From Polaribacter sp. IC066 (GTDB lineage: Bacteria > Bacteroidota > Bacteroidia > Flavobacteriales > Flavobacteriaceae), in the NCBI RefSeq assembly GCF_007997085.1, contig NZ_VORR01000005.1:54147-118146 (forward strand): 64,000 nucleotides of DNA. Direction: 5' to 3'. Both the position numbers and the translations under genes were made by a program. Positions 47,964 to 56,565 of this stretch are shown here, piece by piece. Within the stretch, counting starts at the first letter, position 1. Each line of letters opens with the position of its first letter. A model generated the notes under the pieces. That model saw only the letters and a list, made by a program, of their open reading frames with translations, had not been told where the DNA came from and ran no database searches.

Positions 47964-48482
47964 ATGAAAATCAATTTAAAAACAAAGTCAATTTACACAG
48001 ATAATGGAGAGTTAATAAAAAAACTAAATTGTAAACACAACATTACTGAAAATGATTTAAAAGAAGAAAACAAAGCTATAATAGGTAATTGTATTCATTG
48101 TTTAAAAGGGGTTTATAAAACTGAAAATTTAACTGATGAGAAGTTAAAAAATCTCGTTAAGAAGAATCCAAGTATTTGTTTTTATATAAAGAGAAATCAA
48201 GCTAATGTTTCTAGAATAGAAATAGGAGAGTTGTTATATTTTAAAAATATTTCAGGAGCTACAACTATACAATGTTTTGATTGTGGTTTTGAATCAAAAT
48301 CATTTATAACTAATTTAAGAACTGAATCTAATAAACCTTGCCAATGTCAAGAATGTGGTGAGATTTATGAAAATTTAAAGGAAGCTACTTGTTCACATAA
48401 AAATATTTCTGCTATCGAGCCTATTTTCTGTAAAAAGTGTAATTCTACAAATGTCAAAATTGGTGAACTTATTATGGGATAA
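47964..48482 (+). CDS. Hypothetical protein with zinc-ribbon cysteine pairs
   Basis: 172 residues. Cysteine pairs occur as CIHC near 42, CFDC near 105, CQCQEC near 126-131 and CKKC near 157, which suggests two zinc-binding ribbons. No catalytic motif recognised. Directly downstream (6 bp) of the membrane-anchored gene. Zinc ribbons often bind nucleic acid or proteins; the target is unknown. Confidence 0.6.
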   Translation: MKINLKTKSIYTDNGELIKKLNCKHNITENDLKEENKAIIGNCIHCLKGVYKTENLTDEKLKNLVKKNPSICFYIKRNQANVSRIEIGELLYFKNISGATTIQCFDCGFESKSFITNLRTESNKPCQCQECGEIYENLKEATCSHKNISAIEPIFCKKCNSTNVKIGELIMG

Positions 48483-48534
48483 AAAAATATTTATTACATA
48501 ACTTTTTTATCATTAGAACCTATAAAATTAAATT

Positions 48535-49554
48535 ATGAAAGAAATAGCATTAATAACATTACTGATATTTTTTTTTTCTTGTAAGAGAGAAAACTCTGCT
48601 ATTAAATTACCTCTAAACTCTGCTACCTTATTATTAGAAAAGAGAGGGTTTAACAGAAGTATATATAAAAGCTCATCTAAAAATATTGATATTATTAATG
48701 GGTTTAGGGGATTGAAATTAAGTATGGAAAAAGACTCATTGTACCTGGAAGATTGGAATCTAAATAATTATTCTTTAGATATTAATTACTTTAATAAAAA
48801 AGTTGCAGTTTACTTTGATGGTAAAGCTTTTAAAGGTGAAGTTTATCTTACTTTTTATTTAAGTAAACTAGTTATGATAGATATTGAGCTTGATGATTAT
48901 AATGTTTTAAGTACAATTAGATATTCAGTTGATGAAGCAAGAAATACATTAATTAAACCAAAATTAATGGATTTGTTCTATAATTTATTTGGTGCACCTA
49001 TTGAAAATTATGACAATTATTTAGTAAGTGAAAAAAAGCTAGAGACACTTCAAAAACTTCCTTTGAAATATTCCTTTTTTAATAAAGATATGGACGAAAA
49101 TTTTGAACAAGTTGAGAAAACATTAATAAGTTTTCCAAAAGGAGTCTTTATAAAACAACCGTATGAATTAATTACAAGAAAAGTTATTTATTCTGAATTA
49201 AAAAATAAAAATACAAATAATAGATTTGTCGGAGCTGATGTATTTTATAAATTTATTAATAATAAGGGTAATAATGCTTTATATACTTATAGCGGAAATT
49301 TAAATAAATTAAAATTGCTTGTTCAAAATAATTTTGAAAGAATAGACACTCCCGAAAGAGGCTCTAATGTTTATTATAAATTAAAAAATATTAAGACACA
49401 AATTAAAGTTTATAATAAAAAATTAGTTAAGAAATATATTTTAAGTAAAAAGAAGCAAGAATCAATTAATTTTCTTGAACAAGAGAGAAAATTTAAAGAA
49501 AGAGAAATGGTTGAAGATTCTTTAAAATTGAAAAAATCATTAGAAAATTTTTAA
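48535..49554 (+). CDS. Putative lipoprotein
   Basis: 339 residues. N-terminal helix and lipobox-like FFFSC near residues 12-16 suggest a lipoprotein. The central region (about 60-250) is beta-rich with repeated LEDWNLNNYSLDINYFNKK-like stretches; the C-terminal 45 residues are a highly charged helix (KKQESINFLEQERKFKEREM). No family recognised. It is the last of the run of unknown genes before the GC-richer leader at 49650. Confidence 0.55.
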   Translation: MKEIALITLLIFFFSCKRENSAIKLPLNSATLLLEKRGFNRSIYKSSSKNIDIINGFRGLKLSMEKDSLYLEDWNLNNYSLDINYFNKKVAVYFDGKAFKGEVYLTFYLSKLVMIDIELDDYNVLSTIRYSVDEARNTLIKPKLMDLFYNLFGAPIENYDNYLVSEKKLETLQKLPLKYSFFNKDMDENFEQVEKTLISFPKGVFIKQPYELITRKVIYSELKNKNTNNRFVGADVFYKFINNKGNNALYTYSGNLNKLKLLVQNNFERIDTPERGSNVYYKLKNIKTQIKVYNKKLVKKYILSKKKQESINFLEQERKFKEREMVEDSLKLKKSLENF

Positions 49555-49644
49555 ATTTCAAGCGATCTGCTAATCTTGTTAATTTCAATATCACGCTTGA
49601 GGTAAAAAAATTATTTTTTCAAAATTTTTTAACATTTTTTCCAT

Positions 49645-49730
49645 AGTAAAAGCGAGTTAATCTAACATCAGCCCCCACTCACCTTGAGTTTTGCCGGGTA
49701 TCCGGTGCTAATTAATAATCTTTAAAATTT
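49645..49730 (+). promoter_or_regulatory. GC-richer structured leader before the 114-residue gene
   Basis: In a very AT-rich setting, 49668-49710 contains CAGCCCCCACTCACC, an ACTCA/TGAGT hairpin and CCGG-GTAT-CCGG, flanked by TCAAGCG/CGCTTGA arms near 49558-49602. It could be a leader RNA, an operator or a replication or transfer origin of the element. No promoter or anticodon-like features decide. Confidence 0.35.
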
Positions 49731-49738
49731 AAGAAACT

Positions 49739-50083
49739 ATGGTAAAAATTGTAGGATTTAAGACCTTTGAAAGAAAAGATGGGTCAGAGTTTTGTGCATT
49801 AATTGTACAAGGAGGAATTGAAGCTGTGAAAAGCAAAGAAACAGGAAAAACTTATTTTACAGTAAGAAAAGTAAATGTCCCTTGTACATTTGATGAAGTT
49901 ACATGTGAAAGTTTAATTGGTTCAGACTTTCCTGGGAGTATTCAAAAAGTTGAGGTTGCACCATATGAATATGTAGTTCCAGAAACAGGAGAGGTGGTTA
50001 CGCTTAAACATAGTTATCAATATGTAACTGAAGAAGAAAGCGTTGTTAACGACAATGTTGTAAAAAAAGAATTGGTTTTATAG
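49739..50083 (+). CDS. Conserved small protein of mobile elements, possibly DNA-binding
   Basis: 114 residues, beta-rich, acidic C-terminus. Segments: VKIVGFKTFERKDGSEFCAL, TGKTYFTVRKVNVPCTFDEV. Size and composition resemble the small single-stranded-DNA-binding-type proteins of phages and integrative elements, but no motif proves this. A hairpin terminator (50107-50142) follows, then a P-loop ATPase fragment, so it is part of the replication or transfer module of the element. Assignment is tentative. Confidence 0.5.
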   Translation: MVKIVGFKTFERKDGSEFCALIVQGGIEAVKSKETGKTYFTVRKVNVPCTFDEVTCESLIGSDFPGSIQKVEVAPYEYVVPETGEVVTLKHSYQYVTEEESVVNDNVVKKELVL

Positions 50084-50106
50084 TCAATTAAAGTATCAGA
50101 TATAAA

Positions 50107-50142
50107 TTAAGAGTTTACAGAAATGTAAGCTCTTTTTTTATG
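50107..50142 (+). terminator. Hairpin terminator with GAAA loop
   Basis: AAGAGTTTACA-GAAA-TGTAAGCTCTT followed by a T run. Same design as the terminator behind tRNA-Arg. Confidence 0.75.
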
Positions 50143-50198
50143 TCTTTTTTTATGGGAGAATCTCATAAAGTAAATTATAAACAATAATATTTAAAATT

Positions 50199-50378
50199 AT
50201 GCAATTACAAAAAGCACAAAGACATCAAGTTAAATTAAGATTAGGATTGTCAGGAGCAAGTGGATTTGGTAAAACTTATTCAGCATTATTATTAGCATTT
50301 GGAATTACAGAAGATTGGACTAAAGTTGCTGTTATTGAATTACGCGCTAATGGTCAGAACCACAGATTTAGAAAATAA
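50199..50378 (+). pseudogene. Truncated phage-type P-loop ATPase (5' end only)
   Basis: From ATG 50199, 59 codons read MQLQKAQRHQVKLRLGL, then SGASGFGKTYSALLLAFGI with an intact Walker A. Up to about codon 47 (VAVIE) it follows the pattern of element-encoded AAA ATPases; afterwards it reads out-of-frame sequence of the adjoining hsdS fragment and stops at 50376-50378. The normal protein would be several times longer. The breakpoint lies at about 50338. Confidence 0.75.
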
Positions 50379-50847
50379 TAATTTTGAACAAGGGGTAAAT
50401 TATATTTCTGAAACAGCATATAAGTTTTTAAGCAAGTCAAAAGTTTATGGTGGTGAAATTATAATGAATAAGATTGGGAGTGCAGGGAAAATTTATTTAA
50501 TGCCTTGTTTAAAGCGTCCAGTATCTTTAGGCATGAATGCGTTTATGTTGCGCCTTAACGAAAATATGAATACTTTATTTGCTTATTTCTATTTAACAAC
50601 CAAATTTGGTGTATGGCAAATTAGTAAAAGAGTGAAAGGTGCTGTAACTAAAACTATTAGAAAAGACGCCGTTAGAGCAATTCCAATAATAGTTCCACCA
50701 ATAAACCTCCAAAACCAATTCGCAGAAAAAATAGGGTTAATAGAGCAACAAAAAAAGTTAGCCAAACAAGAATTGCAAGAAAGTGAAGATTTGTTTAATT
50801 GCCTGTTACAAAAAGCATTTAAAGGAGAGCTTTTTTCACATCCGTAA
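50337..50847 (+). pseudogene. hsdS: hsdS C-terminal fragment (type I specificity subunit)
   Basis: About 170 residues: VRTTDLENNNFEQGVNYISE, GGEIIMNKIGSAGKIYLMP, TKTIRKDAVRAIPIIVPPI and the coiled-coil spacer LIEQQKKLAKQELQESEDLF followed by LLQKAFKGELFSHP. This is the second target-recognition half and end helix of HsdS; the first half is gone, replaced by the ATPase fragment. Its stop codon comes from the 151-bp repeat (TTCACATCCGTAAG), which also ends the DUF559 gene. Without the first half it is probably inactive, although half-S subunits can dimerise in principle. Confidence 0.85.
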
Positions 50848-50983
50848 GCCATTCCCCTCTTCGGAGGGGTGGTCGCAGACCGGGGTGGGCATTATAAGAA
50901 AACAGAAACAGTATCATCACACACCCCGCCCTTTGGGCACCCCTCTTGAGAGGGGAGTTAAAAAATAAAGATGAAGACAGAAA
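50833..50983. repeat. 151-bp structured direct repeat, copy 1
   Basis: It starts TTTTCACATCCGTAAGCC and ends ATGAAGACAGAAA, including the first codons of the DUF559 gene. Internal hairpins: CCCCTC-TTCG-GAGGGG, GGTC/GACC, GCCC-TTT-GGGC and CCCCTCT/AGAGGGG. Much richer in GC than its surroundings. It matches copy 2 at about 97 percent. Confidence 0.9.
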
Positions 50984-51393
50984 TTATAACTCGTATAAAC
51001 GGCATCCCTATTTACAGGAGAGCAATTGGTATTTTGCCTAAAAATAAGTCCTTACAAAGTAGGGCGAGGGCATTAAGAAAAGCAGGAGTTTTGTCGGAAG
51101 TTATTTTTTGGTTACAGGTAAAAAACAATTTATTTCATCACATAGATTTTGATCGTCAAAGGATTATTGGAAATTTTATTGTCGATTTTTACATTAAATC
51201 TTTAGGATTAATTATAGAAATAGATGGATCTAGTCATAATAACAAAGAAGAATATGATAAGAAAAGGGAGGTTTATTTAACATGTTTAGGGCTTTTAATG
51301 TATCGTATTTCAGACACGCGTGTAAAATACGATTTAAATAACGTATTAGAAGAATTAGAAGTTTTTATTTGTGAAAAATTTTCACATCCGTAA
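50971..51393 (+). CDS. DUF559 family endonuclease
   Basis: 140 residues. The DUF559 core, related to Vsr and PD-(D/E)XK nucleases, is evident: RARALRKAGVLSEVIFWLQ, HHIDFDRQRIIGNFIVDFYI near 50-70 and LGLIIEIDGSSHN near 72-84, with D and E-x-D catalytic-type residues intact. Its start codon lies in repeat copy 1 and its C-terminus and stop (KFSHP) in repeat copy 2, so gene and repeats form one unit. A role in mismatch repair, defence or its own mobility cannot be told; see findings. Confidence 0.85.
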   Translation: MKTEIITRINGIPIYRRAIGILPKNKSLQSRARALRKAGVLSEVIFWLQVKNNLFHHIDFDRQRIIGNFIVDFYIKSLGLIIEIDGSSHNNKEEYDKKREVYLTCLGLLMYRISDTRVKYDLNNVLEELEVFICEKFSHP

Positions 51394-51529
51394 GCCATTC
51401 CCCTCTTCGGAGGAGTGGTCGCAGACTGGGGTGGGCATTATAAGAAAACAGAAACAGTATCATCACACACCCCGCCCTTTGGGCACCCCTCTCAAGAGGG
51501 GAGTTAAAAAATAAAGATGAAGACAGAAA
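51379..51529. repeat. 151-bp structured direct repeat, copy 2
   Basis: Same length as copy 1, with about four substitutions, some keeping base pairing (TTGA becomes TCAA at a palindrome centre). It ends with a relic of the DUF559 start (ATGAAGACAGAAA) leading into a 17-codon dead-end frame. Confidence 0.9.
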
Positions 51530-51573
51530 ATAAATTAAAAATAAATAAACTTACATTAGTATCTTTATAAATT

Positions 51574-52968
51574 ATGACAGAAACCAAACTACAAGAACTA
51601 TTAGAGAAAGGCGAAGGCACTCAAATTGAGTTTAAGGCGGCAAGTATAGGTCTTAACAAAGATGCGTTCGATTCTGTTTGTGGTTTTTTAAATCGTAGTG
51701 GTGGGCATCTTATTTTAGGTATTAGTGATGGGAATAAAAGCATTTCCGGCGTTCAAGAAAATCAAGTACAAAATATACTAGATAATATTGTAAGCAGCGC
51801 CAATAATCCAGATCGCTTAAATCCGCCGTATTATCTATCGCCAGAAGTTTTAGAAGTGCATGGTAAAAAGCTAATTATAGTTTATGTACCAGAAAGTTCT
51901 CAGGTACACGCTACACGAGGTAAAATTTTTGATCGCAGCCAAGATGGCGACTTTAATATTACCAGAAACAACGAACTCGTTGCACAATTATATTTGCGCA
52001 AACAAAATACTTATTCGGAAAATCAAGTATTTCCGTTTGTACAAGTATCAGATTTTAAGCCTTCTCTTTTTGATAAAGTAAGAGCTTTGGTTCGGAATAT
52101 ACAACCAAGACATCCTTGGTTAGCCATCGATAATGAAGAGTTACTGCGATCGGCAGGTTTGTTTAAACGAGATATGAAAACAGGTGCTGAAGGTTATACA
52201 TTGGCGGCAGTGCTGTTATTTGGTTCTGATGAATGCATACAAAACGTCTTGGCACACCATAAAACAGATGCTATTCTTCGTGTAGAAAACACAGACCGTT
52301 ATGATGATCGGGACGATATCCGCACCAATATTATAGAAAGTTATGAACGTTTAATGGCTTTTATTACAAAGCATTTACCCGAGAAGTTTACCATTATAAA
52401 CGGACAACGAATTAATTTACGAGACAACCTGTTTCGGGAAATTATTGGTAATTTATTGGTGCACAGAGAATACACAAATCCTTTTCCTGCAAAATTAATT
52501 ATTGAAGCAGCTCAAGTTCGCACCGAAAATTGGAATAAGCCACAAGGAAACGGTGCAATAGATCCAACTAATTTTTCGCCTTATCCTAAAAACCCTGTTA
52601 TTGCCAAATTTTTTAAAGAAATTGGCTGGGTAGATGAATTAGGTTCTGGTATACGCAACACGTATAAGTATTTGGAGTTTTATACGCCAGGTGCAGTGCC
52701 TAGTTTTACAGAAGGTGATGTATTTAAAATTGTAATTCCTATTGATAAAACTGTGGAAGAAACTGTGGAAGAAACTGTGGAAGAAACTGTGGAAGAATTA
52801 TTAAGACTCTTTAGAAGTGATTCAAAATTAACCGTTAGCAAGATAGAAAAGCAGATAGGTTTAAGTAGGCGTGGGATTGAGTATCATATAGCAAATCTAA
52901 AAAAAGAAGGCAAATTGAAGCGCATAGGTTCAACAAAATCTGGGTATTGGGAAGTTATTGATAAATAA
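51574..52968 (+). CDS. AlbA_2/Schlafen-type ATP-binding protein with winged helix
   Basis: 464 residues. Residues 1-125 are the AlbA_2/Schlafen domain (EGTQIEFKAASIG, GFLNRSGGHLILGISDG, VYVPESSQVHATRGKIFDR); residues about 220-390 resemble the C-terminal part of RecG-like ATP-binding regulators (NLFREIIGNLLVHREY, EIGWVDELGSGIRNTYKY); the last 60 residues form a winged helix (KLTVSKIEKQIGLSRRGIEY). A TVEE unit is repeated four times near 391-406. It lies between an hsdS fragment and hsdR; such genes often accompany type I systems. It may modulate restriction or act as a regulator. Confidence 0.85.
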   Translation: MTETKLQELLEKGEGTQIEFKAASIGLNKDAFDSVCGFLNRSGGHLILGISDGNKSISGVQENQVQNILDNIVSSANNPDRLNPPYYLSPEVLEVHGKKLIIVYVPESSQVHATRGKIFDRSQDGDFNITRNNELVAQLYLRKQNTYSENQVFPFVQVSDFKPSLFDKVRALVRNIQPRHPWLAIDNEELLRSAGLFKRDMKTGAEGYTLAAVLLFGSDECIQNVLAHHKTDAILRVENTDRYDDRDDIRTNIIESYERLMAFITKHLPEKFTIINGQRINLRDNLFREIIGNLLVHREYTNPFPAKLIIEAAQVRTENWNKPQGNGAIDPTNFSPYPKNPVIAKFFKEIGWVDELGSGIRNTYKYLEFYTPGAVPSFTEGDVFKIVIPIDKTVEETVEETVEETVEELLRLFRSDSKLTVSKIEKQIGLSRRGIEYHIANLKKEGKLKRIGSTKSGYWEVIDK

Positions 52969-53003
52969 TAAAAAAAAGGTGTAAAATAAATAGAGCAGCG
53001 CAA

Positions 53004-56000
53004 ATGGAGTCAAACTTTCAATTTTTAGCAAAAGAATTTCCAGTCTTTTATGACAGAGCTCATAAAGCAGAACAATTGGTTATTACAGATCCACGAGCAT
53101 CATTATTCTATGCACGTATGGCGCTAGAAGTTGCTGTAAACTGGATGTATGTAAACGATGATGAACTAGAGTTGCCCTATGAAAAAGGATTGCATAATTT
53201 GTTATTGCAAATAGCATTTAAAGAACAGTTTAACCATAGCATGTATAACGAGTTACATGTTATAAAAAAAACAGGCAATCTTGCAGCACATAACAATCCT
53301 GTAACAGATGTAGATTCAAATATTATTATAGAACATCTATTCTATTTTTCTAAGTGGTTTTCTAAATCTTATGCGCAAATAGAATCAGGTTTGTTGGGTT
53401 TGTTTGATTTTAACTTTATTCCACAAAAAGGAGATAGTACACTTTCGAGAAAACAAATAAAAGCTCTGCAAACTCAATTTGATGGTGAGCTGAATACCTA
53501 CCAAGCGCAATTAAAAATAAAAGAAGAAGAAAAGCAACTACTCGCGGCTGAAAATGAACTTTTTAGAAAGCAAATAGAAGCTTTAAATGCGCAGATAGAA
53601 AACAATAAAGTTGAAGCAAATGTAGAAGATGAGGTTCATCACCATCGAAATGAGGTTGAAACCAGAAAATACCTAATCGATGTTGCTTTACGAGAAGCAG
53701 GTTGGGATTTAAAAGGCGTAAATGATAAAGAATATAAAGTGCAGTTTATGCCAAAAGCTACAAATGCTTCAGAAACGGGTTATGTAGATTATGTATTATG
53801 GGATGATGATGGTTTACCACTAGCGTTAGTTGAAGCAAAAAGAACGTTAGAAAGTGCAAGCAAAGGAGAAAATCAAGCACAATTATATGCAGATAGTTTA
53901 GAAAAAATGCATGGTCGTCGTCCAATTATGTATTACAGTAATGGGTATGAAATATATTTATGGGATGATCAGTTTTATAAACAATCAAGAATCGTACATG
54001 GTTTTTATACCAAATCAGAATTACAGACGGCAATGTTTCGTCGCACGCATCGTAAAGACATTCGCACGGCACCTATAGACACAGAAATCTCTGGGCGTTC
54101 TTACCAAATGCGCTCTATTAAAAGTATTGCTGAGCATTATGCAGGAACAGATAAAAGTGATGGAAAGTTAATAGGGACGAATCGTGGAGCGCTTTTGGTA
54201 CTTGCAACAGGCACAGGAAAGACGCGCACAGCGATTGCGTTTTCAAAATTACTATTAGCGTGTAATTGGGCAAAACGTATTCTGTTTCTTGCGGATAGAA
54301 TAAGTCTTGTAGAGCAGGCAAAACGAAATTTTGTTAAATTTCTTCCAGAGCACTCAAGTGTGAATCTTTTGGAGGAAAAAGACAATCCAGATGCTCGAAT
54401 TGCTTTTTCGACCTATAAAACGATGATGGGCTTAATAGATCGTAGTCGAGAGGAAGAAGCTCGGTTTTATGGGGTAGGTCATTTTGATTTAATCATAGTA
54501 GATGAGGCTCACCGTTCTATTTATAAAAAGTATCAAGCTATTTTTGAATATTTCGATTCTTTGTTTTTAGGTTTAACAGCTACACCAATAGATTATATAG
54601 ATAGAAACACATACCAAATATTCGGCCTGCCAGACAAATCACCTACTGACGCTTATACGTTTGAAGAAGCAGTAAAAAATAAACATTTAACACCTTATAA
54701 AACGATTGATCTTCCAACAAAATTCTTACTGGAAGGAATCAAATATGACGAACTTTCAGAGGAAGAAAAAGAAGAGTTTGAAGAAGAAATATTAGATGGT
54801 GAGGAGGCAACTGGTAATGAATGGATTGCTTCGTCAGAATTAAATAAGTGGTTATTTAATAAGCCTACAGCCATAGAAACACTGCGTTATATACTAAAAA
54901 ATGGTATTAAAAAACGAGGTGGTGAAGAGTTAGGGAAGACCATTATTTTTGCTAAAAATAGAAAACATGCACAATTCCTTAAAGACACTTTTATGGAATT
55001 AGATAAAGAGCAGTTTGGCAATGATTACGTGAAAGTAATAGTTCACAATGAACCAAAAGCAAAAGAGTTTATCAATCGTTTTTGTGACGAAGAAAAAGAA
55101 CGTTTGCCACAAATAGCCATTTCTGTAGATATGATGGATACAGGAATTGATGCACCAAGTTGCGTGAATTTAGTTTTCTATAAACCTGTAAAATCATATG
55201 CTAAATTTTGGCAGATGAAAGGCAGAGGTTCTCGATTACGTCCAAATTTATTTGGTCCTGGCGAAGACAAAACACATTTCTTGATTTTTGATCTCTGTCA
55301 AAATTTTGAGTTTTTTAAGGAGAATCCAGAAGGCATAGAACCGAGCTCACAAAAAAGTTTGACAGAAATTTTGTTTGGCTTACGCTTGCGGCTTGCAGAG
55401 TATTTAAAAAGTGATCAGTTTAAAGACAATAAAGCGCTTCAAGAATTCAAAACCGAATTAGTTGATGGCTTACATCGAGATATTGCAACTTTAGATTTAA
55501 AGAGATTCGATGTGAAAATGAAACTCCAGATTGTACACGAATTTGGCAATGAGAACCGTGAAATATGGAATCATTTATCGAAGCGAGATATAAAACGTAT
55601 TGAAGATAATTTAGCTCCAATTGTAAAACCACAAAAAGGAGATACGGACTTGGCGAGATATTATGATAAACTGCTATTTACGTTAATTACAAAAAGGCTT
55701 GAAACACCAAATAGAGAAGAGTACACAAATAGCTTTATAGTTCCTATTAGTAAAGTTGTGAGCACATCAAATAAACTTTTAAAGAAGACAACAATACCAG
55801 CCGTTAAATTAAAAGAGTCCCTGATTAAACTGCCATTAGAAGAAGATTTCTGGAAAATAGATGGCATTGCACATTTAGAAAAATTAAGAAAGGGAGTCCG
55901 TCAATTAGTAAAGTATATAGATCCAGTAGATCAGCGATACGTTACGACAGATTTTGCAGATTATATTTTAGAGGATAAAATAAAGGAAGGTGGTTTTTCA

Positions 56001-56492
56001 AACGAAGCAGGTACTGGGTATATTCCATCACCATTTCAAAATAATGTATTCCGTTTAGAACAACTGATACGCGAAAACGCAAACCATATCACGATAGCGA
56101 GAATTAGAAAAGGTGAGACTATTACAAAAAAAGAACTTCAAGTATTAGAAGAGATACTGTTTAAAGGAGGCATAGATAAAGAAGCTATCGAAAAAGAGTT
56201 AGGCTCACAGTTTAGTCTAGTAAAATTTATTATTTCATTAATGGGTTTAAGTCCCGAAAAAGTAGATGCTGCTTTCGCTAATTTCATCAATGAATATAAA
56301 TTAAATGCTGTGCAAATTGAGTTTTTAGATATCATTAAAAAGTTCTTAACTACTAACGGTGAAATAGAACCCAGTAAATTATACGATTCTCCTTTTAAAA
56401 ATTATCACAATATGGGAATTGATGGTGTTTTTAGTGTGCAGCAAGCTGATAGAATTTTTAAAATTGTAGAAGAATTTAATCAAGTGAATTAA
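53004..56492 (+). CDS. hsdR: Type I restriction endonuclease subunit R, DUF4145-containing
   Basis: 1162 residues. An N-terminal DUF4145 domain (about 15-130, ASLFYARMALEVAVNWMY) leads through a coiled coil (about 150-205) into the nuclease domain (YVDYVLWDDDGLPLALVEAK near 255-275), then SF2 helicase motifs LLVLATGTGKTRTAIAF near 395, LIIVDEAHRSIY near 495, GLTATPID near 525 and QMKGRGSRLRP near 735, and a C-terminal domain of the EcoEI R type. It differs from the 1717-4785 subunit in length and N-terminus, so two different type I systems are represented. No hsdM is present beside it. Confidence 0.93.
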   Translation: MESNFQFLAKEFPVFYDRAHKAEQLVITDPRASLFYARMALEVAVNWMYVNDDELELPYEKGLHNLLLQIAFKEQFNHSMYNELHVIKKTGNLAAHNNPVTDVDSNIIIEHLFYFSKWFSKSYAQIESGLLGLFDFNFIPQKGDSTLSRKQIKALQTQFDGELNTYQAQLKIKEEEKQLLAAENELFRKQIEALNAQIENNKVEANVEDEVHHHRNEVETRKYLIDVALREAGWDLKGVNDKEYKVQFMPKATNASETGYVDYVLWDDDGLPLALVEAKRTLESASKGENQAQLYADSLEKMHGRRPIMYYSNGYEIYLWDDQFYKQSRIVHGFYTKSELQTAMFRRTHRKDIRTAPIDTEISGRSYQMRSIKSIAEHYAGTDKSDGKLIGTNRGALLVLATGTGKTRTAIAFSKLLLACNWAKRILFLADRISLVEQAKRNFVKFLPEHSSVNLLEEKDNPDARIAFSTYKTMMGLIDRSREEEARFYGVGHFDLIIVDEAHRSIYKKYQAIFEYFDSLFLGLTATPIDYIDRNTYQIFGLPDKSPTDAYTFEEAVKNKHLTPYKTIDLPTKFLLEGIKYDELSEEEKEEFEEEILDGEEATGNEWIASSELNKWLFNKPTAIETLRYILKNGIKKRGGEELGKTIIFAKNRKHAQFLKDTFMELDKEQFGNDYVKVIVHNEPKAKEFINRFCDEEKERLPQIAISVDMMDTGIDAPSCVNLVFYKPVKSYAKFWQMKGRGSRLRPNLFGPGEDKTHFLIFDLCQNFEFFKENPEGIEPSSQKSLTEILFGLRLRLAEYLKSDQFKDNKALQEFKTELVDGLHRDIATLDLKRFDVKMKLQIVHEFGNENREIWNHLSKRDIKRIEDNLAPIVKPQKGDTDLARYYDKLLFTLITKRLETPNREEYTNSFIVPISKVVSTSNKLLKKTTIPAVKLKESLIKLPLEEDFWKIDGIAHLEKLRKGVRQLVKYIDPVDQRYVTTDFADYILEDKIKEGGFSNEAGTGYIPSPFQNNVFRLEQLIRENANHITIARIRKGETITKKELQVLEEILFKGGIDKEAIEKELGSQFSLVKFIISLMGLSPEKVDAAFANFINEYKLNAVQIEFLDIIKKFLTTNGEIEPSKLYDSPFKNYHNMGIDGVFSVQQADRIFKIVEEFNQVN

Positions 56493-56513
56493 CTAATTTA
56501 AGTATGCAGTTAG

Positions 56514-56541
56514 ATTGCACACATGTAAAATATATTTGCAC
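56514..56541 (+). promoter_or_regulatory. Promoter-like repeat upstream of the GIY-YIG operon
   Basis: ATTGCACACATGTAAAATAT followed by ATTTGCA, with -7 element TATATTTG at 56531-56538, 28 bp before the ATG at 56566. A close copy (ATTGTACACAAGCAAAATAT...) lies at 59835-59862, just past the operon. Confidence 0.55.
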
Positions 56542-56565
56542 TATTAATATTAAAAATAGAAGATA

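Noticed and set aside
50833..51529. CRISPR-like array
   Set aside because: Only two copies, 151 bp long, with a gene between them; no spacer pattern.
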